64,000 bases of DNA from Primulina eburnea (lineage: Eukaryota; Streptophyta; Magnoliopsida; Lamiales; Gesneriaceae). The notes under the pieces were generated by a model. It saw only the letters and a list, made by a program, of their open reading frames with translations, was not told the DNA's origin and did no database searches. The translations under genes and the position numbers were made by a program. This document shows, in pieces, positions 36,499 through 48,263 of the stretch (position 1 is its first letter; every line of letters starts with the position of its first letter). The stretch lies in assembly GCF_022965805.1 (NCBI RefSeq), contig NW_027331028.1, positions 36,001 to 100,000 on the forward strand, given 5' to 3'.

Positions 36499-37969
36499 AT
36501 GTACGTCTTTAGAACAGTGATCTAAAAAAGAACAAAAACAAAAAATTAATCAAATTTTTTTTGCCGAAACGTGTCAGTGGTGTGTCCTTGTCGTGTCGAC
36601 TGGTCCATCCTTAAAAGTCAACGACACCGATTTTACTGTATCGACACTCGTATCTGTGTATTGTATCCGTGTTCGATACTTCTGAATTTTTTTTAATGTA
36701 TCCGTGCTACATAGACCAGCCCCTTACTCCCTCTTGCATTTCCCCTCCAACTTTAATTTTTTAGATTAATCACCTTTTAACTGAAATGTTATGGTTGGAA
36801 ACGTTCTCAAACAGTGTAGTCATGCAATAACAGAGAGAGAATCATGATTGGAGTCGGACAAATCAAGTCCGGGATCATTTTTTAATCTAGTATGGATCTG
36901 TACTCTCTCAGTTACAGAAACCCAATAAGATCAAGGAGTATTCTCGAGGCTAAGATTCTTTTTGAACTGGCTTTCAACACTTTAGCATAAAATAAAAGGC
37001 ATGATAGGTTCGTAGGGTACAAATAAATGGTGTAAATGAGTCTAGCTCAAGTTCAAAGTTTAGGAAATTGAACTTGATTTTGAGCTCGAGCTCGGGTTCT
37101 CAAACTAACTTATGACCTCATGAACAACTATTTAGGAATCTCGAGCTCAAAAATACACGGAACGTTATAGTGCAAAAAACTATTAAGTATGTTTAATGTG
37201 CTAGCGAATTGAATCACCCTCTGCTGTACTTTCCCTATTTGCTAATCAATTTTAAACCCGAGTTTTTTCGTTTTTAAGGTTCATACAAATATGGGAGAGA
37301 AGTTTTTAAAGCTTCGGCTTTGCCATCTGGTTCCAGCCTTGATAAATGTCGAGAAAATGCCATGCATGCTCTGAAAGTTAATGAATCAACATGCACCCAC
37401 ATGAAATGTACATTTGGAGGCATATGGAATGGTGGGGGAGGAGATGGCATGAAGAATTTATTTGTTGCTTCATTTTTTTTCGACAGAGCTGCGGAGGTAA
37501 ACAACTGAACATGACTTCTAAATTCGGAAGCTTGAACGAATTTTAAATAAATTTGGTCATTTACTTAAATAGGCTGGTTTCGTCAATAAAAACTTGGCTG
37601 TTGCAAAAGTTTGTCCTGCTGATTTCGAGGAAGCAGCTAAACGAGCTTGTGAAACCAGTCTCGAGGATGGCCAGGGTACATATCCTAATGTGAAACGAGA
37701 TGACCTGCCTTACTTGTGCATGGACCTTGTTTATCAATTTACACTGCTTGTTGATGGTTTTGGTGAGTAAACTTCCTCGAATTATTTTGGGAAGTTAAAA
37801 AATTGATCTGTTTAGCTCCATTTCTACATCAATCTCTGCTTTTATTATAACAGGTCTTGATCCTAATCAAAAGATTACCTTGGTGAAAAAAGTTGAATAT
37901 CAAGATTCTCTAGTTGAAGCTGCGTGGCCGTTGGGCAGTGCTATTGAGGCCGTCTCATCTCCGGTCTAA
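33636..37969 (+). CDS. APY: Apyrase (GDA1/CD39 nucleoside triphosphate diphosphohydrolase), 9 exons
   Basis: Removes the gamma and beta phosphates from NTPs and NDPs in the Golgi or extracellular space; plant homologs act in growth and extracellular ATP control. Exons 33636-33947, 34142-34270, 34384-34440, 34537-34629, 35594-35799, 36020-36111, 37279-37496, 37573-37762 and 37854-37969 all have GT/AG borders and join in frame to 470 residues, the usual length for APY1/APY2-type enzymes. A single membrane anchor lies at residues 24-43 ([18 protein letters not shown]). Conserved regions: [15 protein letters not shown] (about 69-83), ATAGLR, QEGAYQW and [13 protein letters not shown]; also [16 protein letters not shown] and [16 protein letters not shown] at the C-terminus. 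ATG 33645 has the better context (A at -3) and would shorten the protein by three residues. Intron 6 (1.17 kb) holds a transposon-like insert. Confidence 0.96.
36177..36711. mobile_element. Candidate TIR element in apyrase intron 6
   Basis: Left end TGTTGCATGGATACGGG and right end, read backwards, TGTAGCACGGATACATT agree at 12 of the first 14 positions. The interior has GATACG/CGTATC repeats and two AT runs. No target duplication was found, and similar ends could be chance within repeats of ATACG. Confidence 0.4.
36300..36493. repeat. AT microsatellites
   Basis: Two AT runs, 36301-36323 and 36440-36493, separated by an imperfect inverted repeat (AAATATTTATATCTCTA and its relatives). Confidence 0.9.
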
Positions 37970-39028
37970 CAAAAATGTAAAGGTTCACATATGCTGTCGA
38001 TCTTGGATATACTTTGACTTATGAAACCTAGCCTTTGTAATATGGCATGGCCATGAAGTTCAGGACCAAAGTTTATCTTTGTGGACGAGCGCACAAGTAG
38101 AGATGAATAATCAAGCGGAGCATTTATGATTTTTTTGTTTCTTTTCAACATTTGGATTGAGCCATTGAGTTGTTTGGGCTTTTAAGTATTGGTGTACGTG
38201 GTAATTGGTAAGAATAGGCAATGTCAATTGATTAAAGGTTTGTAACAAGTTTTCACTTGACCCCATTTTTTTTTCTACCTCTTACCATTTACAACGATTT
38301 TTTTGGTCCATGTTTCATCTCATGTGTTTCCATATACATATAATCTAACAAATCAAAAATAAAATAATAAATCCAAATAAGCATTAAAGTTAAAAGCATA
38401 TAGATGTTAAATCAGTTGTTTTTCCTTTTAAGCTAGTATTTTAAGCAATTAAATATTTTTTTTTTAAAGGTGGAAGGTAAACTCATTGAATTATGATTTT
38501 GTTTATGCCACGTCGGAATATATGGAATGTTTCTCTAATAAAATGCATAGGACCTACTTAATCTAAGGATTTAAATTATACATATTGTCTTTTAATTTAG
38601 ACAAAAACTTGTGTGAGACGGTTTCACGGATCGTATTTATGATACAGATATCTTATTTGGGTCATCCATGAAAAATTATTATTTTTTATGCTGAGAGTAT
38701 TACTTTTTATTGTGAATATAGGTAAGGTTGACCGTCTCACATATTAAGATCTATGAAACGGTCTTACATGAGACCCACTCTTTAACTTATACTTTTTGTT
38801 TTGTTTTTTTGGTCCTTCAGCTTCACTAAAAAAAAAACCAAAAAAAAAAAGTTATTCGATTAAAAATAAAAATTCACTATAGATAAAAAAGAAAAATAAA
38901 AAAATTTACAAATTACGGAATAAAAAATTGTATTTTTCCACAGAGAGTCTTCCAACTTGACTTCTTTTTGTTCGACTGTAAAAATTATTTTGTGATTTAA
39001 TCCAAATTTCTCAGCTGCGTTTCCTGCC
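37970..39028. other. Apyrase 3' UTR and intergenic space to DHDPS
   Basis: No gene. About the first 280 bp are likely apyrase 3' UTR. The MITE at 38606-38776 lies in the middle. The last 150 bp before 39029 should include the DHDPS promoter; I see no convincing TATA box. Confidence 0.5.
38606..38776. repeat. MITE with GTGAGACGG-type inverted ends
   Basis: Starts CTTGTGTGAGACGGTTTCAC and ends GGTCTTACATGAGACCC, imperfect inverted ends. The body has ATTTGGGTCATCCATGAAAA and GGTAAGGTTGACCGTCTCAC. I recognise it as a MITE abundant in Lamiales genomes; this is recall, not a search. Confidence 0.7.
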
Positions 39029-42000
39029 ATGGCTTCATCGATTGGATGCCGTTCTCTGCATCGAGGTATTGTCTTTTCTAGTAGTTGTTTTTCGAACCAA
39101 TGATCTTTAAATGCTAGCTATTGTGATCCCCAGCCTTCAATTTGGATCACTTTAGGTCAGAAAATAAGCTCCCGCGCGTCAGAAATTTTGGTCAGATTTA
39201 GTATTGTGTTGGTTTCATATACGGGTATGAAGTTGAAATGATCAACTATTTCTTTTCGTCTTTTTTTGTTTAATCAATTCAGTAGATTGTACCTATGTTC
39301 ATCCAAATCGGTTCGGTGTTGGAGTAAAAGTTTTTGCTTAATAACTTTTTTTGGTTGCATTATTGATATGTAGTCTGGTGCTTAACATTGAAATAATATC
39401 CTGCATAGTGCACACTCTACACTCCATACTTATTAACTACTTTTTCTTTTGGTGCTTATTATTGGTAGGGATTGAACTGTTCTAACACAATAATTTATAA
39501 AAATTAAATTTAGCTCTATAACCCAGTAATTAATAGCAATTAAATATCTCCAAGCAACTCGATATTTATTTCAAGTGTACGAGTCAAATTTTAATATAAT
39601 GTAACAACTACAAGTATTGTCTCACATGGATTGATATATTACAAACTTACCTCAAACACAATTATTCAGTTAAGTTTAACAAAAAAGTGAAATTTATTTA
39701 ACTAAACTGAGATTCAAATATAAATATGAAACAAAGAAATATAAATAGTGTAAAATGAAATAATTAACAGACAATTGTTAGGATTTCGGTTTATCTACTC
39801 CTTAATCTTCTATAATGATTGAATTTCAGTTCATAAGTCATGCTTTTGACGATATTTTCTAATATATCAGTATATTCTATCGAGGCATATTAATCTTTTT
39901 AACAAAATGTGTTAACCAATTATCCTTGTGTTATTTAACAATTACAGTCACATTAATGAACCACAATCTTCTTAGCTTTCGACCTATTGATTAAGGCTGT
40001 TCGCAGAACGAATATCAAGTCTTTCGTTAATGCTTTATGGAAAGAATCATGTTTACAAGCTCGAGGAATCTAAGGGACGCAATCGGCTATGAGGGAAACC
40101 TTCTTTTGTTTCAAACCGTTAGACTGAGACGATAACTTGTATGGAAAAGGTTCTCCGATCAAGTATGCTCAAGAATAAAATCCAATCTTAAAAAAAAATC
40201 AAAACATAATTGTTTGGTGGTAGGATCCCTTAATCACAACAAATAGAGAAGAGAAAAAGAGAAAATGTTGGGTAAAATTCTTGTTCTTGGCATGTTTTCT
40301 TGATCTCTGTTGCTTTTTCACACTTCCCTCGTTCTTCTCCTAGGGTGGTGGCTGATTCTCCCTTTTCTATGTTTTCATTCTCTTTTATATGGTCTCTAGA
40401 TTCCATTGCTTCTTTCTTACTTGGCCAAAAAATCCGTGCAAATCTTTTTCCTTTTGCGCATCGCGCTAGGGCAGTAACTTTTTGCGGCCCTAGTGCGACC
40501 TCTGCTGTCCAACCATATAATTTTTCACCAATTCGTACCCAGTCTTAACTTTTCGCCGCTAGCGTGAATGGTTCTGTCCAACTTTATATTTTCTCCACGT
40601 GCTGGAGCCGCAATTTTCTGCGGCCCTAGCACAACAAGTTCTTTCCAAGTTTAAACTCCACCACCTTCGAGAATCGACTTTTACCACTTTTACCTATAAA
40701 CTAATACATTCACATGAGTAGTGACTAATGTGCATAAACAATAAAATAAACTTGAAAACGGACTTGAAACAACATAAACAATGCAATAATGGACTCAAGA
40801 TGACACACTTAAACGCGTAAAATCGACACGTATGGCTAATTTCAATCAGCTTCTCTAGAATCGGGCTGTTTGAAGGTTGTAATTGACCTGATAAAAATTG
40901 AGATTTTTTTATCTTGACAAACAACCACCAACAAAAATGAAGTTGAAATGCGTTAATGCATATGAAATACGACATTCATCACTCTCCCCCGGTTGTTATT
41001 TTTCATACAGATATTAGAGAAATGGAAAGTGGCATCCTTGGACAGATCAACCATACATGTGACTTTCATTTTAGTTTATTAATTGCCCGGAAAACTACCT
41101 AACGACCAAATACAACTTTGCTGCTTTAGCATATGATTTTTTTGATAATCTTGAAGTGTTGTCTCTAAGGTAACAAATCGAATGCAATGTGTGTATCTGT
41201 TTTTGCGGACACATGTTAAGTATACATTGGATAAGTTAACTAGGACGGTTTTGAAGCACGGTGGTTTATTTTTTAAGGTAGCTCTTGTTAATGCTGAGAG
41301 TTCTGGTATAACTGACTTCAGCTAAGCCTCAAGCATTTGACAAAGCTTCATTTAACTTTGAGATGGGAATGTCTTTCCACTATTGGTGGGATGTTTATTT
41401 TGGGAAACTGACTATGAGGGATTTAATTGTGATTGTATTGTCATTTTGCATTACCTTGATTTTGAGCTGTAATTTTGTGTTGAAATAAATTTCTGGTCTT
41501 TTAAATATCTTTGAGGTGGTTGAATTGGAACTGAGCACACTTCAATGCATCAATTTAGATGAAGACTAGTGCTTCTTACTAAACCCATATATTATTTTCT
41601 TAAGCCTGTTTCTTTTGACATGATGCAGGAGGGTTGCCAAAATGGAGGTCACCAAGAGCAGCCATAATTCCCAATTTTCATCTCCCAATGCGTAGTTATG
41701 AAACTAAAAACAGGTAATTTGACTTATTTTTCACTAAAAAATTGTCCTTTTCTCGTGTCCTTTCTCTGCCTGAAGGAATAGTCAGCCAACTTACTAGTCC
41801 ACTGCTTGTATTGTAAACTTTATTATTAATAATATTCTTATGTTTCCTATAAAAAAAAAATAGTCAGCCTACTTGAATATACATTGCTCAGTAAGTTAAG
41901 GTTTGTTTTTGCCAAAGTTAAGTAAAATGATCCCATTATGGTGGTAGTTGATCTTGCCTCTTTTGGCTGACATTAACTGGTTTGCATCTGGGCTATGAGT

Positions 42001-43311
42001 GATTTACAATCAAACTTTTTTTTTACGTGGGGAAGCCCACCTGAGGTGGGTGGGTTCCGATTCGGGGAGTTGGAATTGGGCTTAAAAAGAGTAGATTTGA
42101 ATGCAGGAAAACCATTACCAAACGTGGAACTTCTGCATTGTGGAGATGCATTTCATGATGAGTTGCAATGGAACTTAAACTGTTATTAATGTTCTACTTT
42201 GACTCAACCTACAATGTGAAAAATGAACTGAGAGTTGGTTTCCGTATTAGAGCTGATGCATATCTGATTTAAATCATTTTAAGGGCTTTTGATTTATGGC
42301 AATCATAAATCAAAATGTTGATTTGAGTGATTGCTTGTATAACTTTCGAAGTTAAATGTGGGATGCTAACCTTGTTTTTTTAGGACTAATGTTGATGACA
42401 TAAAAGCGCTTAGATTGATAACCGCCATCAAAACCCCTTATCTACCGGATGGTAGGTTTGATCTAGAGGCATATGATGCATTAGTGAATATGCAAATTGA
42501 AGATGGCATTGAAGGCGTAATAGTTGGGGGCACCACTGGTGAAGGCCAGTTAATGAGCTGGGATGAGCATATTATGCTTATTGGACACACTGTCAATTGT
42601 TTTGGTGGATCAATCAAAGTCATTGGCAACACTGGAAGCAACTCGACTCGGGAGGCAATCCACGCCACCGAACAAGGCTTTGCTGTTGGAATGCATGCAG
42701 CGCTTCACATTAACCCTTACTATGGTAAGACCTCTGAACGAGGTTTGATCTCTCACTTTGATAATGTGCTCTCGATGGGTCCTACAATCATCTACAATGT
42801 ACCGTCACGGACCAGCCAAGACATTCCCCCTTGTGTAATCCACACGCTGGCTCAGAGCCACAACTTGGCTGGTGTCAAGGAGTGTGTTGGACATCATAGA
42901 GTAGAGCAATACACGAGTAAAGGGGTAGTGGTGTGGAGTGGCAACGATGATGAATGCCATGATTCCAGGTGGGATTATGGAGCTAATGGAGTGATTTCGG
43001 TTACGAGCAACTTGGTTCCCGGTTTAATGAGAGAACTGATGTTTGGTGGGAAGAATCCATCTTTGAATTCAAAACTTCTGCCTCTTATCCATTGGCTTTT
43101 TCAGGAGCCAAACCCTATAGGATTAAACACCGCTCTGGCTCAGCTTGGAGTGGTGAGACCAGTTTTCCGCTTACCTTATGTACCCCTTCCTCTATCAAAG
43201 AGGATGGAGTTCGTGAATATTGTCAAGGCACTTGGAAGGGAGAATTTCATTGGAGAGAATGGTGTTCAGCTCCTGGCTGATGAAGATTTCGTCTTGATAG
43301 GTCGGTATTAG
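39029..43311 (+). CDS. DHDPS: 4-hydroxy-tetrahydrodipicolinate synthase (dihydrodipicolinate synthase), plastid, 3 exons
   Basis: Condenses pyruvate with aspartate semialdehyde, the lysine-inhibited entry step of lysine synthesis in plastids. Exons 39029-39065, 41629-41713 and 42384-43311 join in frame to 349 residues. Exon 1 and most of exon 2 form the transit peptide ([13 protein letters not shown], then [17 protein letters not shown]). The mature part begins near [15 protein letters not shown]. Signature elements: [15 protein letters not shown] (substrate-binding Thr-Thr), [12 protein letters not shown] (catalytic Tyr), AGVKECVG (Schiff-base Lys) and [10 protein letters not shown]; it ends DFVLIGRY. 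Intron 1 (2.56 kb) contains a retroelement LTR, and a young copia element sits 250 bp after the stop, probably in the 3' UTR or terminator region. The copy looks intact and functional. Confidence 0.96.
39477..40981 (-). mobile_element. LTR of a gypsy-like element in DHDPS intron 1, minus strand
   Basis: On the minus strand GGGGGAGAG (40982-40990, a polypurine-like tract) is followed by TGATGAATGTCGTATTTC, a typical LTR start. The other end is less certain, perhaps the TGTTCTAACACAATAA at 39477. GC-rich hairpin motifs lie at 40458-40615. Internal sequence right of 40990 is short and unrecognised. Boundaries are approximate. Confidence 0.45.
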
Positions 43312-43563
43312 CCGCAATCACATACATGTGTGAGGATTTACTTTTTAGTGGTTTCATCTGTTTGTGTTTTTATAAGAAAAACATTAATGACTTTTTTGGA
43401 TTTTTCTCTCTTAGGCAGGTAAAACTTATTTATCCAGATAAGTTCTCGAATCAATTTTGTGCCTCACTACTGAGTTATGTTGTATTCACTTTAGCTGTAA
43501 CGTCTTTTATTTTAGAAAGTTATGACATTATTAATGGAAAAGATTTGGATTTACATTCTTGTA

Positions 43564-43765
43564 TTTCAGAATTGCAAAGAAGTCTCAAATATGGAAGACT
43601 TTGCATATAACCGTAAAATGTAGATCCAAAAATGAATACATGAGCTCAATTATCAGTGGGGACCTATCTCCTATTTATACAAGAAGTAAGGTAAAGAAAC
43701 GTGTGTGTGTTAAAGTGTGTCAAAGTGTATTTACAAAAGTGTGTTTTCTAAATGCACTTCTAATA
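43564..43765 (-). repeat. 3' LTR of copia-3 (202 bp)
   Basis: Plus strand TTTCAGAATTGCAAAGAAGT to TGCACTTCTAATA. On the element's own strand the termini are TATTAG...CTGAAA instead of TG...CA. Confidence 0.93.
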
Positions 43766-43772
43766 CTCCCCC

Positions 43773-44310
43773 TCAAGATGGAGAATGTATATTTTTAATT
43801 CTCATCTTGGCTAGCAAGTCCCGAAAACGTCCTGGTAGGAGGGATTTGGTAAAGATATCAGCCAACTGCAAATGAGAGGCAATATAGAAAACTTTGATGA
43901 CTCCAGCTTGTATTCTTTCACGCACGATATGACAATCGATTTCAATATGTTTTGTTCGTTCATGAAAGACCGGATTGGAGGCAATATGTATGGCTGACTG
44001 ACTGTCACTGAACAATGCTACTGGACCAGTAATGTGAACATGTAAATCTCTTAACAAGCATAACATCCAGACCACCTCACATGTGCCATTTGCCATCGAC
44101 CTATACTCCGCTTCAGCTGAGGATTTCGACACGGTATGCTGCTTCTTTGACTTCCAAGATATGATGGAATCTCCAAGAAGCACACAAAAACCAGAGGTTG
44201 ATCTTCGAGTATCTGGGCAAGCTGCCCAATCAGAATCTGTAAATAGACTCAGCTTAAGGGTGGATGATGAACTGTAAAATAGTCCCTGACCAGCCGTTCC
44301 CTTGATGTAT
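43773..44310 (-). pseudogene. Copia-3 RNase H, out of frame with the main ORF
   Basis: Contains [40 protein letters not shown] and [12 protein letters not shown], the copia RNase H end. It is continuous with the main polyprotein except for an apparent 1-bp deletion near 44312, which shifts the frame right after LQAVYSVL. Confidence 0.9.
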
Positions 44311-47300
44311 TAAGCACCGAGTACACTGCTTGAAGATGCTTATCTCGTGGGGCAGATACAAATTGGCTAAGTTTGTTAACACAATAAGCCAAATCAGGCC
44401 GAGTGACTGTGAGATACAAGAGTTTTCCCACCAACTTACGATACAGGGAAGAATCAGGGAGCAATTCATCATCATCATGTGAAAGTTTGAGGTTGATGTC
44501 CATAGGTGTTGTCCGTGGTTTACATCCAAGAAGGCCAGTGTCAGTGAGCAATTGCAAAGCGTAGTGACGCTGACAAATATAAATTCCACGAGTTGATCGG
44601 GCAACTTCAATCCCAAGAAAGTATTTTAAATCACCTAAGTCCTTCAATTTAAACTGATCATTGAGGAATACCTTCAAGACATTAGCTTCTGCCTCATTAT
44701 CCGTGGCTAAAACCACATCATCCACATAGACCAGCAATGCTATGAATGCATTATTATGAGTTTGGGTGAACAGAGAATGATCCGCATGTGACTGTACGAA
44801 GCCAATACGAAGTAATGTAGAAGAAAACTTTGTATACCACTGTCGCGATGCTTGTTTAAGGCCGTATAAGGACTTGTGTAGCTTGCATACAGCGTGAGGA
44901 GGTGACTCCCCCTTGATCTGATAACCAGGAGGTAAGGACATGTATACCTCTTCGGAAAGATCACCGTGTAAGAAAGCATTATTGACATCTAACTGCATCA
45001 AATGCCATCCACGCACAGCAGCTAAGGCCAACAAAGTGCGAACTGTAACAAGTTTAGCAACAGGAGAGAAAGTTTCAAAGTAATCAATTCCTTCTTGTTG
45101 AGTATACCCCTTTGCCACTAAGCGAGCCTTATAACGTTCAAGGGTGCCATCAGCTAAGAACTTTGCCTTGTATACCCATCTACACCCCACAACACTTTTC
45201 CCGGGTGGCAGAGGCACAACGGTCCAAGTCCCATTGCGTTCCAAAGCTCTCAATTCATCCAACATGGCCTGGCACCACTCCGGAGAAACAACAGCTTGAG
45301 AAAAGGATTGAGGTTCAACAATAGTGGATATAGCATTAACAAAGACTTTATATGAAGGGGATAACTTTCTGTCATCTAGCACATTAGTCAATGGATGATT
45401 AGTACTAGATGAAAAAGTAGATTTAGCAATGAAACAGTGGTAGTCTCGTAGGTGAGTTGGTGGAGCATGAAGTCTACCAGAACGAGTGTGAGAAGGATGT
45501 TCATCATTGGGCGCGGAAATTGATTCAGGTTGAGTTGGCAGAACACTTTCACAAAAGGGATCTGTTTGGGGCAAATTTTGACTCTCAAATGGAAACACAT
45601 TCTCATGAAAGACAACATCACGAGATATATAAATCTCATTCGTTTCTACATTGAGGAGTTTGTATGCCTTGTAACTAGGTGGATACCCAAGGAAGATAGA
45701 TTTTATGGCTCGAGGAGAAAACTTTGTGCGTTGGCTTGGTAACGTGGAACCATAACACAAACACCCAAAGGACTTGAGATGTGAATAGCTTGGGAGTTTA
45801 TGATGTAACAACTCAAAGGGAGCTTTATTATCCAAACGTGGATAAGGTGTTCGATTTATTAGATAGGCTGCAGTGATGATGCAATCAGGCCAATAGGGCA
45901 AAGGAATGTGTGATTGGAACATTAAGGCTCGTGCAACATTTAAAAGGTGTTGGTGTTTGCGCTCCACAACTGAATTTTGCTGTGGACGCTCAACACAAGA
46001 CTTGTAAGAAATGATACCCTTTGATCTAAAGAACTCAGCGAAACTTAGCTCATGGGCATTGTCAGACCTGATTGCCTTAATCTTGGCCCCAAATTGAGTT
46101 GAGACCAGCTGACAAAAATCAGGGAAGATGGTTAGCACATCGGACTTCCTTCTTAGTAAATAGACCCAAGTAAAACGTGAATGGTCATCCACAATGGTGA
46201 GAAAATACCTATATCCCTCGACACTCATTGGATGAAAAGGACCCCAAATGTCAATGTGGATGAGGTCAAAGGAAGCATCACATATGGAATTATTCGAGAG
46301 AAATGATAATCTCTTTTGTTTGGACATATGACAAATAGAACAATCAAATGAGTCATCACGTTTTATTGAATCAATACCCGAATATCTACCTATTACAGAG
46401 AGTCTAGCAGAAGAAGGATGACCCATACGAAAATGCCATAATTTTCTTTGAGTAGATGAAACATTACATACAGTTGGAGTTACAGTTGGAGTTAAACTTG
46501 AGGTGTCTAGAACATATAGGTTGCCAACTCGTTTACCCGTCCCAATCATCCTGCTCTCGGTGAGAACCTGAATATGACAAGAATCAGAGGAAAATGACAC
46601 TGAGCAATGCATGTCCTTAGTTAATGCACTTATGGATATGAGATTAAAGGAGAAGGCAGGAACACATAACACATTTGCAAGCAAGAGAGTTGAGGATAGA
46701 CGAACTGATCCTATATGTGTTGCTATTGTATGGGAATTGTCTGGAAGGGTGACATGAGAAGAAGCAGGTATAAATGCATGATACATGGAAGGTGAGCAAC
46801 AAATGTGGTGAGTGGCACCAGTGTCCAACACCCAATGCTTATGAATATTGGGAAGAACGCTAAGGCAATAAAGAAATGTACCACTGAAGCAAGAAACTGA
46901 AGCTTCACAAGGCTCATGCTGTTGTGAATCCGAAGGAGTGCCACAATCAAGTTGAAGTTGAGAGCTCAAGAATGTAATGAGTTGCTTGCATTGGTCTGGA
47001 CTCAGTGCATCCTTAGACTGATTTGGAAACTTCTCAGGAATTGGAGGGCAAGAAGTACCTCGAACTTGATTGACATGAATCCTATTGTCAGCTGATTTGA
47101 TCTTGTGCTTCGGATGTCCAGGTGGAAATCCATGTAACTTATAGCACTTATCCACAGTGTGTCCTGGAATGTTACAATGAGAACAAATAGGTAACTTATT
47201 ACCTCTACCATCTTTACCAGTGAATTGCCCTTTGACAGCAGCAACATGAGGTGAGTGAAAAGATGTGGACGGAGACTTATGCATAGGTGAACCAAGCACA

Positions 47301-48007
47301 TCATTGTGAATGGAGCGCTGCCTCTCTTCTTGTATGATCAATGAGAAGATCTTCGAGATAGTAGGCAATGGATCCATCACGAGAATCTGAGCTCGGTTCT
47401 GAGCGTATGACTCATTTAAGCCCATTAAAAATTGCATGCTGCATTCCTGATTATGATAGTGAACCCAATCCTTCATTGCTCCACATTGACATACCGAAAC
47501 TTGTTGAAACTCTTTCAATTCATCCCAAAGTGTTCTCATTCGCGTGTAGTATGTGCCAACCTCCATAGAACCTTGCTGTAATCCATTCAACAGCTTCTTA
47601 ATTTGGAAGATGCGAGGAGCATTGCTCTGTTGGAAACGTTCGCGTAGATCTGTCCAAATTTCGTGCGCTGTTGATAAATACAGCAGGCTATCGGAGATTT
47701 CACGATTGACGGAATTCAGTATCCACGATATCACCATACTATTGCATCTCAACCACGATCCGTATAGGAGATCGTCGATCGGAGGTCGTCGCGAGAAACT
47801 ACCATCGACAAATCCAAGTTTATTCTTGGCTGTTAGAGCCATGGACATAGCACGATTCCACGTATTGTAGTTCGTACCTATGAGAATATGCGACACTAAA
47901 TTCAACCCTGGATGATCAGCATTGTTCAAATAGAACGGGCTGCTGGAATCTTCCATCGATGCTCGAGCAGCTGCTTGATTGCCTGAAGCTTGACCACCTT
48001 TGGCCAT
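44249..48007 (-). CDS. Copia-3 polyprotein: gag, protease, integrase, reverse transcriptase
   Basis: 1252 codons from ATG (complement of 48005-48007). Gag at the N-terminus with [20 protein letters not shown]; a zinc knuckle [14 protein letters not shown] (about 47150); protease [12 protein letters not shown] (about 46830); pre-integrase [14 protein letters not shown] (about 46430); integrase with [19 protein letters not shown] and [13 protein letters not shown] (D, D, E residues); RT with [37 protein letters not shown] and catalytic YVDDVVLA (about 44715). The frame ends early at 44249 because of the shift noted for RNase H. Sequence is otherwise free of stops, matching the identical LTRs. 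Confidence 0.95.
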   Translation of the reverse strand: MAKGGQASGNQAAARASMEDSSSPFYLNNADHPGLNLVSHILIGTNYNTWNRAMSMALTAKNKLGFVDGSFSRRPPIDDLLYGSWLRCNSMVISWILNSVNREISDSLLYLSTAHEIWTDLRERFQQSNAPRIFQIKKLLNGLQQGSMEVGTYYTRMRTLWDELKEFQQVSVCQCGAMKDWVHYHNQECSMQFLMGLNESYAQNRAQILVMDPLPTISKIFSLIIQEERQRSIHNDVLGSPMHKSPSTSFHSPHVAAVKGQFTGKDGRGNKLPICSHCNIPGHTVDKCYKLHGFPPGHPKHKIKSADNRIHVNQVRGTSCPPIPEKFPNQSKDALSPDQCKQLITFLSSQLQLDCGTPSDSQQHEPCEASVSCFSGTFLYCLSVLPNIHKHWVLDTGATHHICCSPSMYHAFIPASSHVTLPDNSHTIATHIGSVRLSSTLLLANVLCVPAFSFNLISISALTKDMHCSVSFSSDSCHIQVLTESRMIGTGKRVGNLYVLDTSSLTPTVTPTVCNVSSTQRKLWHFRMGHPSSARLSVIGRYSGIDSIKRDDSFDCSICHMSKQKRLSFLSNNSICDASFDLIHIDIWGPFHPMSVEGYRYFLTIVDDHSRFTWVYLLRRKSDVLTIFPDFCQLVSTQFGAKIKAIRSDNAHELSFAEFFRSKGIISYKSCVERPQQNSVVERKHQHLLNVARALMFQSHIPLPYWPDCIITAAYLINRTPYPRLDNKAPFELLHHKLPSYSHLKSFGCLCYGSTLPSQRTKFSPRAIKSIFLGYPPSYKAYKLLNVETNEIYISRDVVFHENVFPFESQNLPQTDPFCESVLPTQPESISAPNDEHPSHTRSGRLHAPPTHLRDYHCFIAKSTFSSSTNHPLTNVLDDRKLSPSYKVFVNAISTIVEPQSFSQAVVSPEWCQAMLDELRALERNGTWTVVPLPPGKSVVGCRWVYKAKFLADGTLERYKARLVAKGYTQQEGIDYFETFSPVAKLVTVRTLLALAAVRGWHLMQLDVNNAFLHGDLSEEVYMSLPPGYQIKGESPPHAVCKLHKSLYGLKQASRQWYTKFSSTLLRIGFVQSHADHSLFTQTHNNAFIALLVYVDDVVLATDNEAEANVLKVFLNDQFKLKDLGDLKYFLGIEVARSTRGIYICQRHYALQLLTDTGLLGCKPRTTPMDINLKLSHDDDELLPDSSLYRKLVGKLLYLTVTRPDLAYCVNKLSQFVSAPRDKHLQAVYSVLNTSRERLVRDYFTVHHPPLS

Positions 48008-48044
48008 GGAAAACAATTACAGAGATTGGAGCAGATTCAAAGAA

Positions 48045-48056
48045 GCTCTGATACCA
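48045..48056 (-). other. Primer-binding site of copia-3
   Basis: Minus strand TGGTATCAGAGC, complementary to initiator tRNA-Met, directly next to the LTR end. Confidence 0.9.
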
Positions 48057-48258
48057 TTTCAGAATTGCAAAGAAGTCTCAAATATGGAAGACTTTGCATA
48101 TAACCGTAAAATGTAGATCCAAAAATGAATACATGAGCTCAATTATCAGTGGGGACCTATCTCCTATTTATACAAGAAGTAAGGTAAAGAAACGTGTGTG
48201 TGTTAAAGTGTGTCAAAGTGTATTTACAAAAGTGTGTTTTCTAAATGCACTTCTAATA
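48057..48258 (-). repeat. 5' LTR of copia-3 (202 bp)
   Basis: Appears identical to 43564-43765. A minus-strand TATAAATAG (complement of 48164-48172) is the likely element promoter. Confidence 0.95.
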
Positions 48259-48263
48259 TTGTA

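Larger units (their letters stand above)
43564..48258 (-). mobile_element. Ty1/copia element copia-3, minus strand, full length and very young (4.7 kb)
   Basis: Two 202-bp LTRs that look identical by eye, a perfect target duplication TTGTA (43559-43563 and 48259-48263), a primer site (48045-48056, minus TGGTATCAGAGC, initiator tRNA-Met type) touching the 5' LTR, a polypurine tract GAGGGGGAG next to the 3' LTR, and a nearly uninterrupted polyprotein. It sits 250 bp downstream of the DHDPS stop codon in the opposite orientation. Confidence 0.96.
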
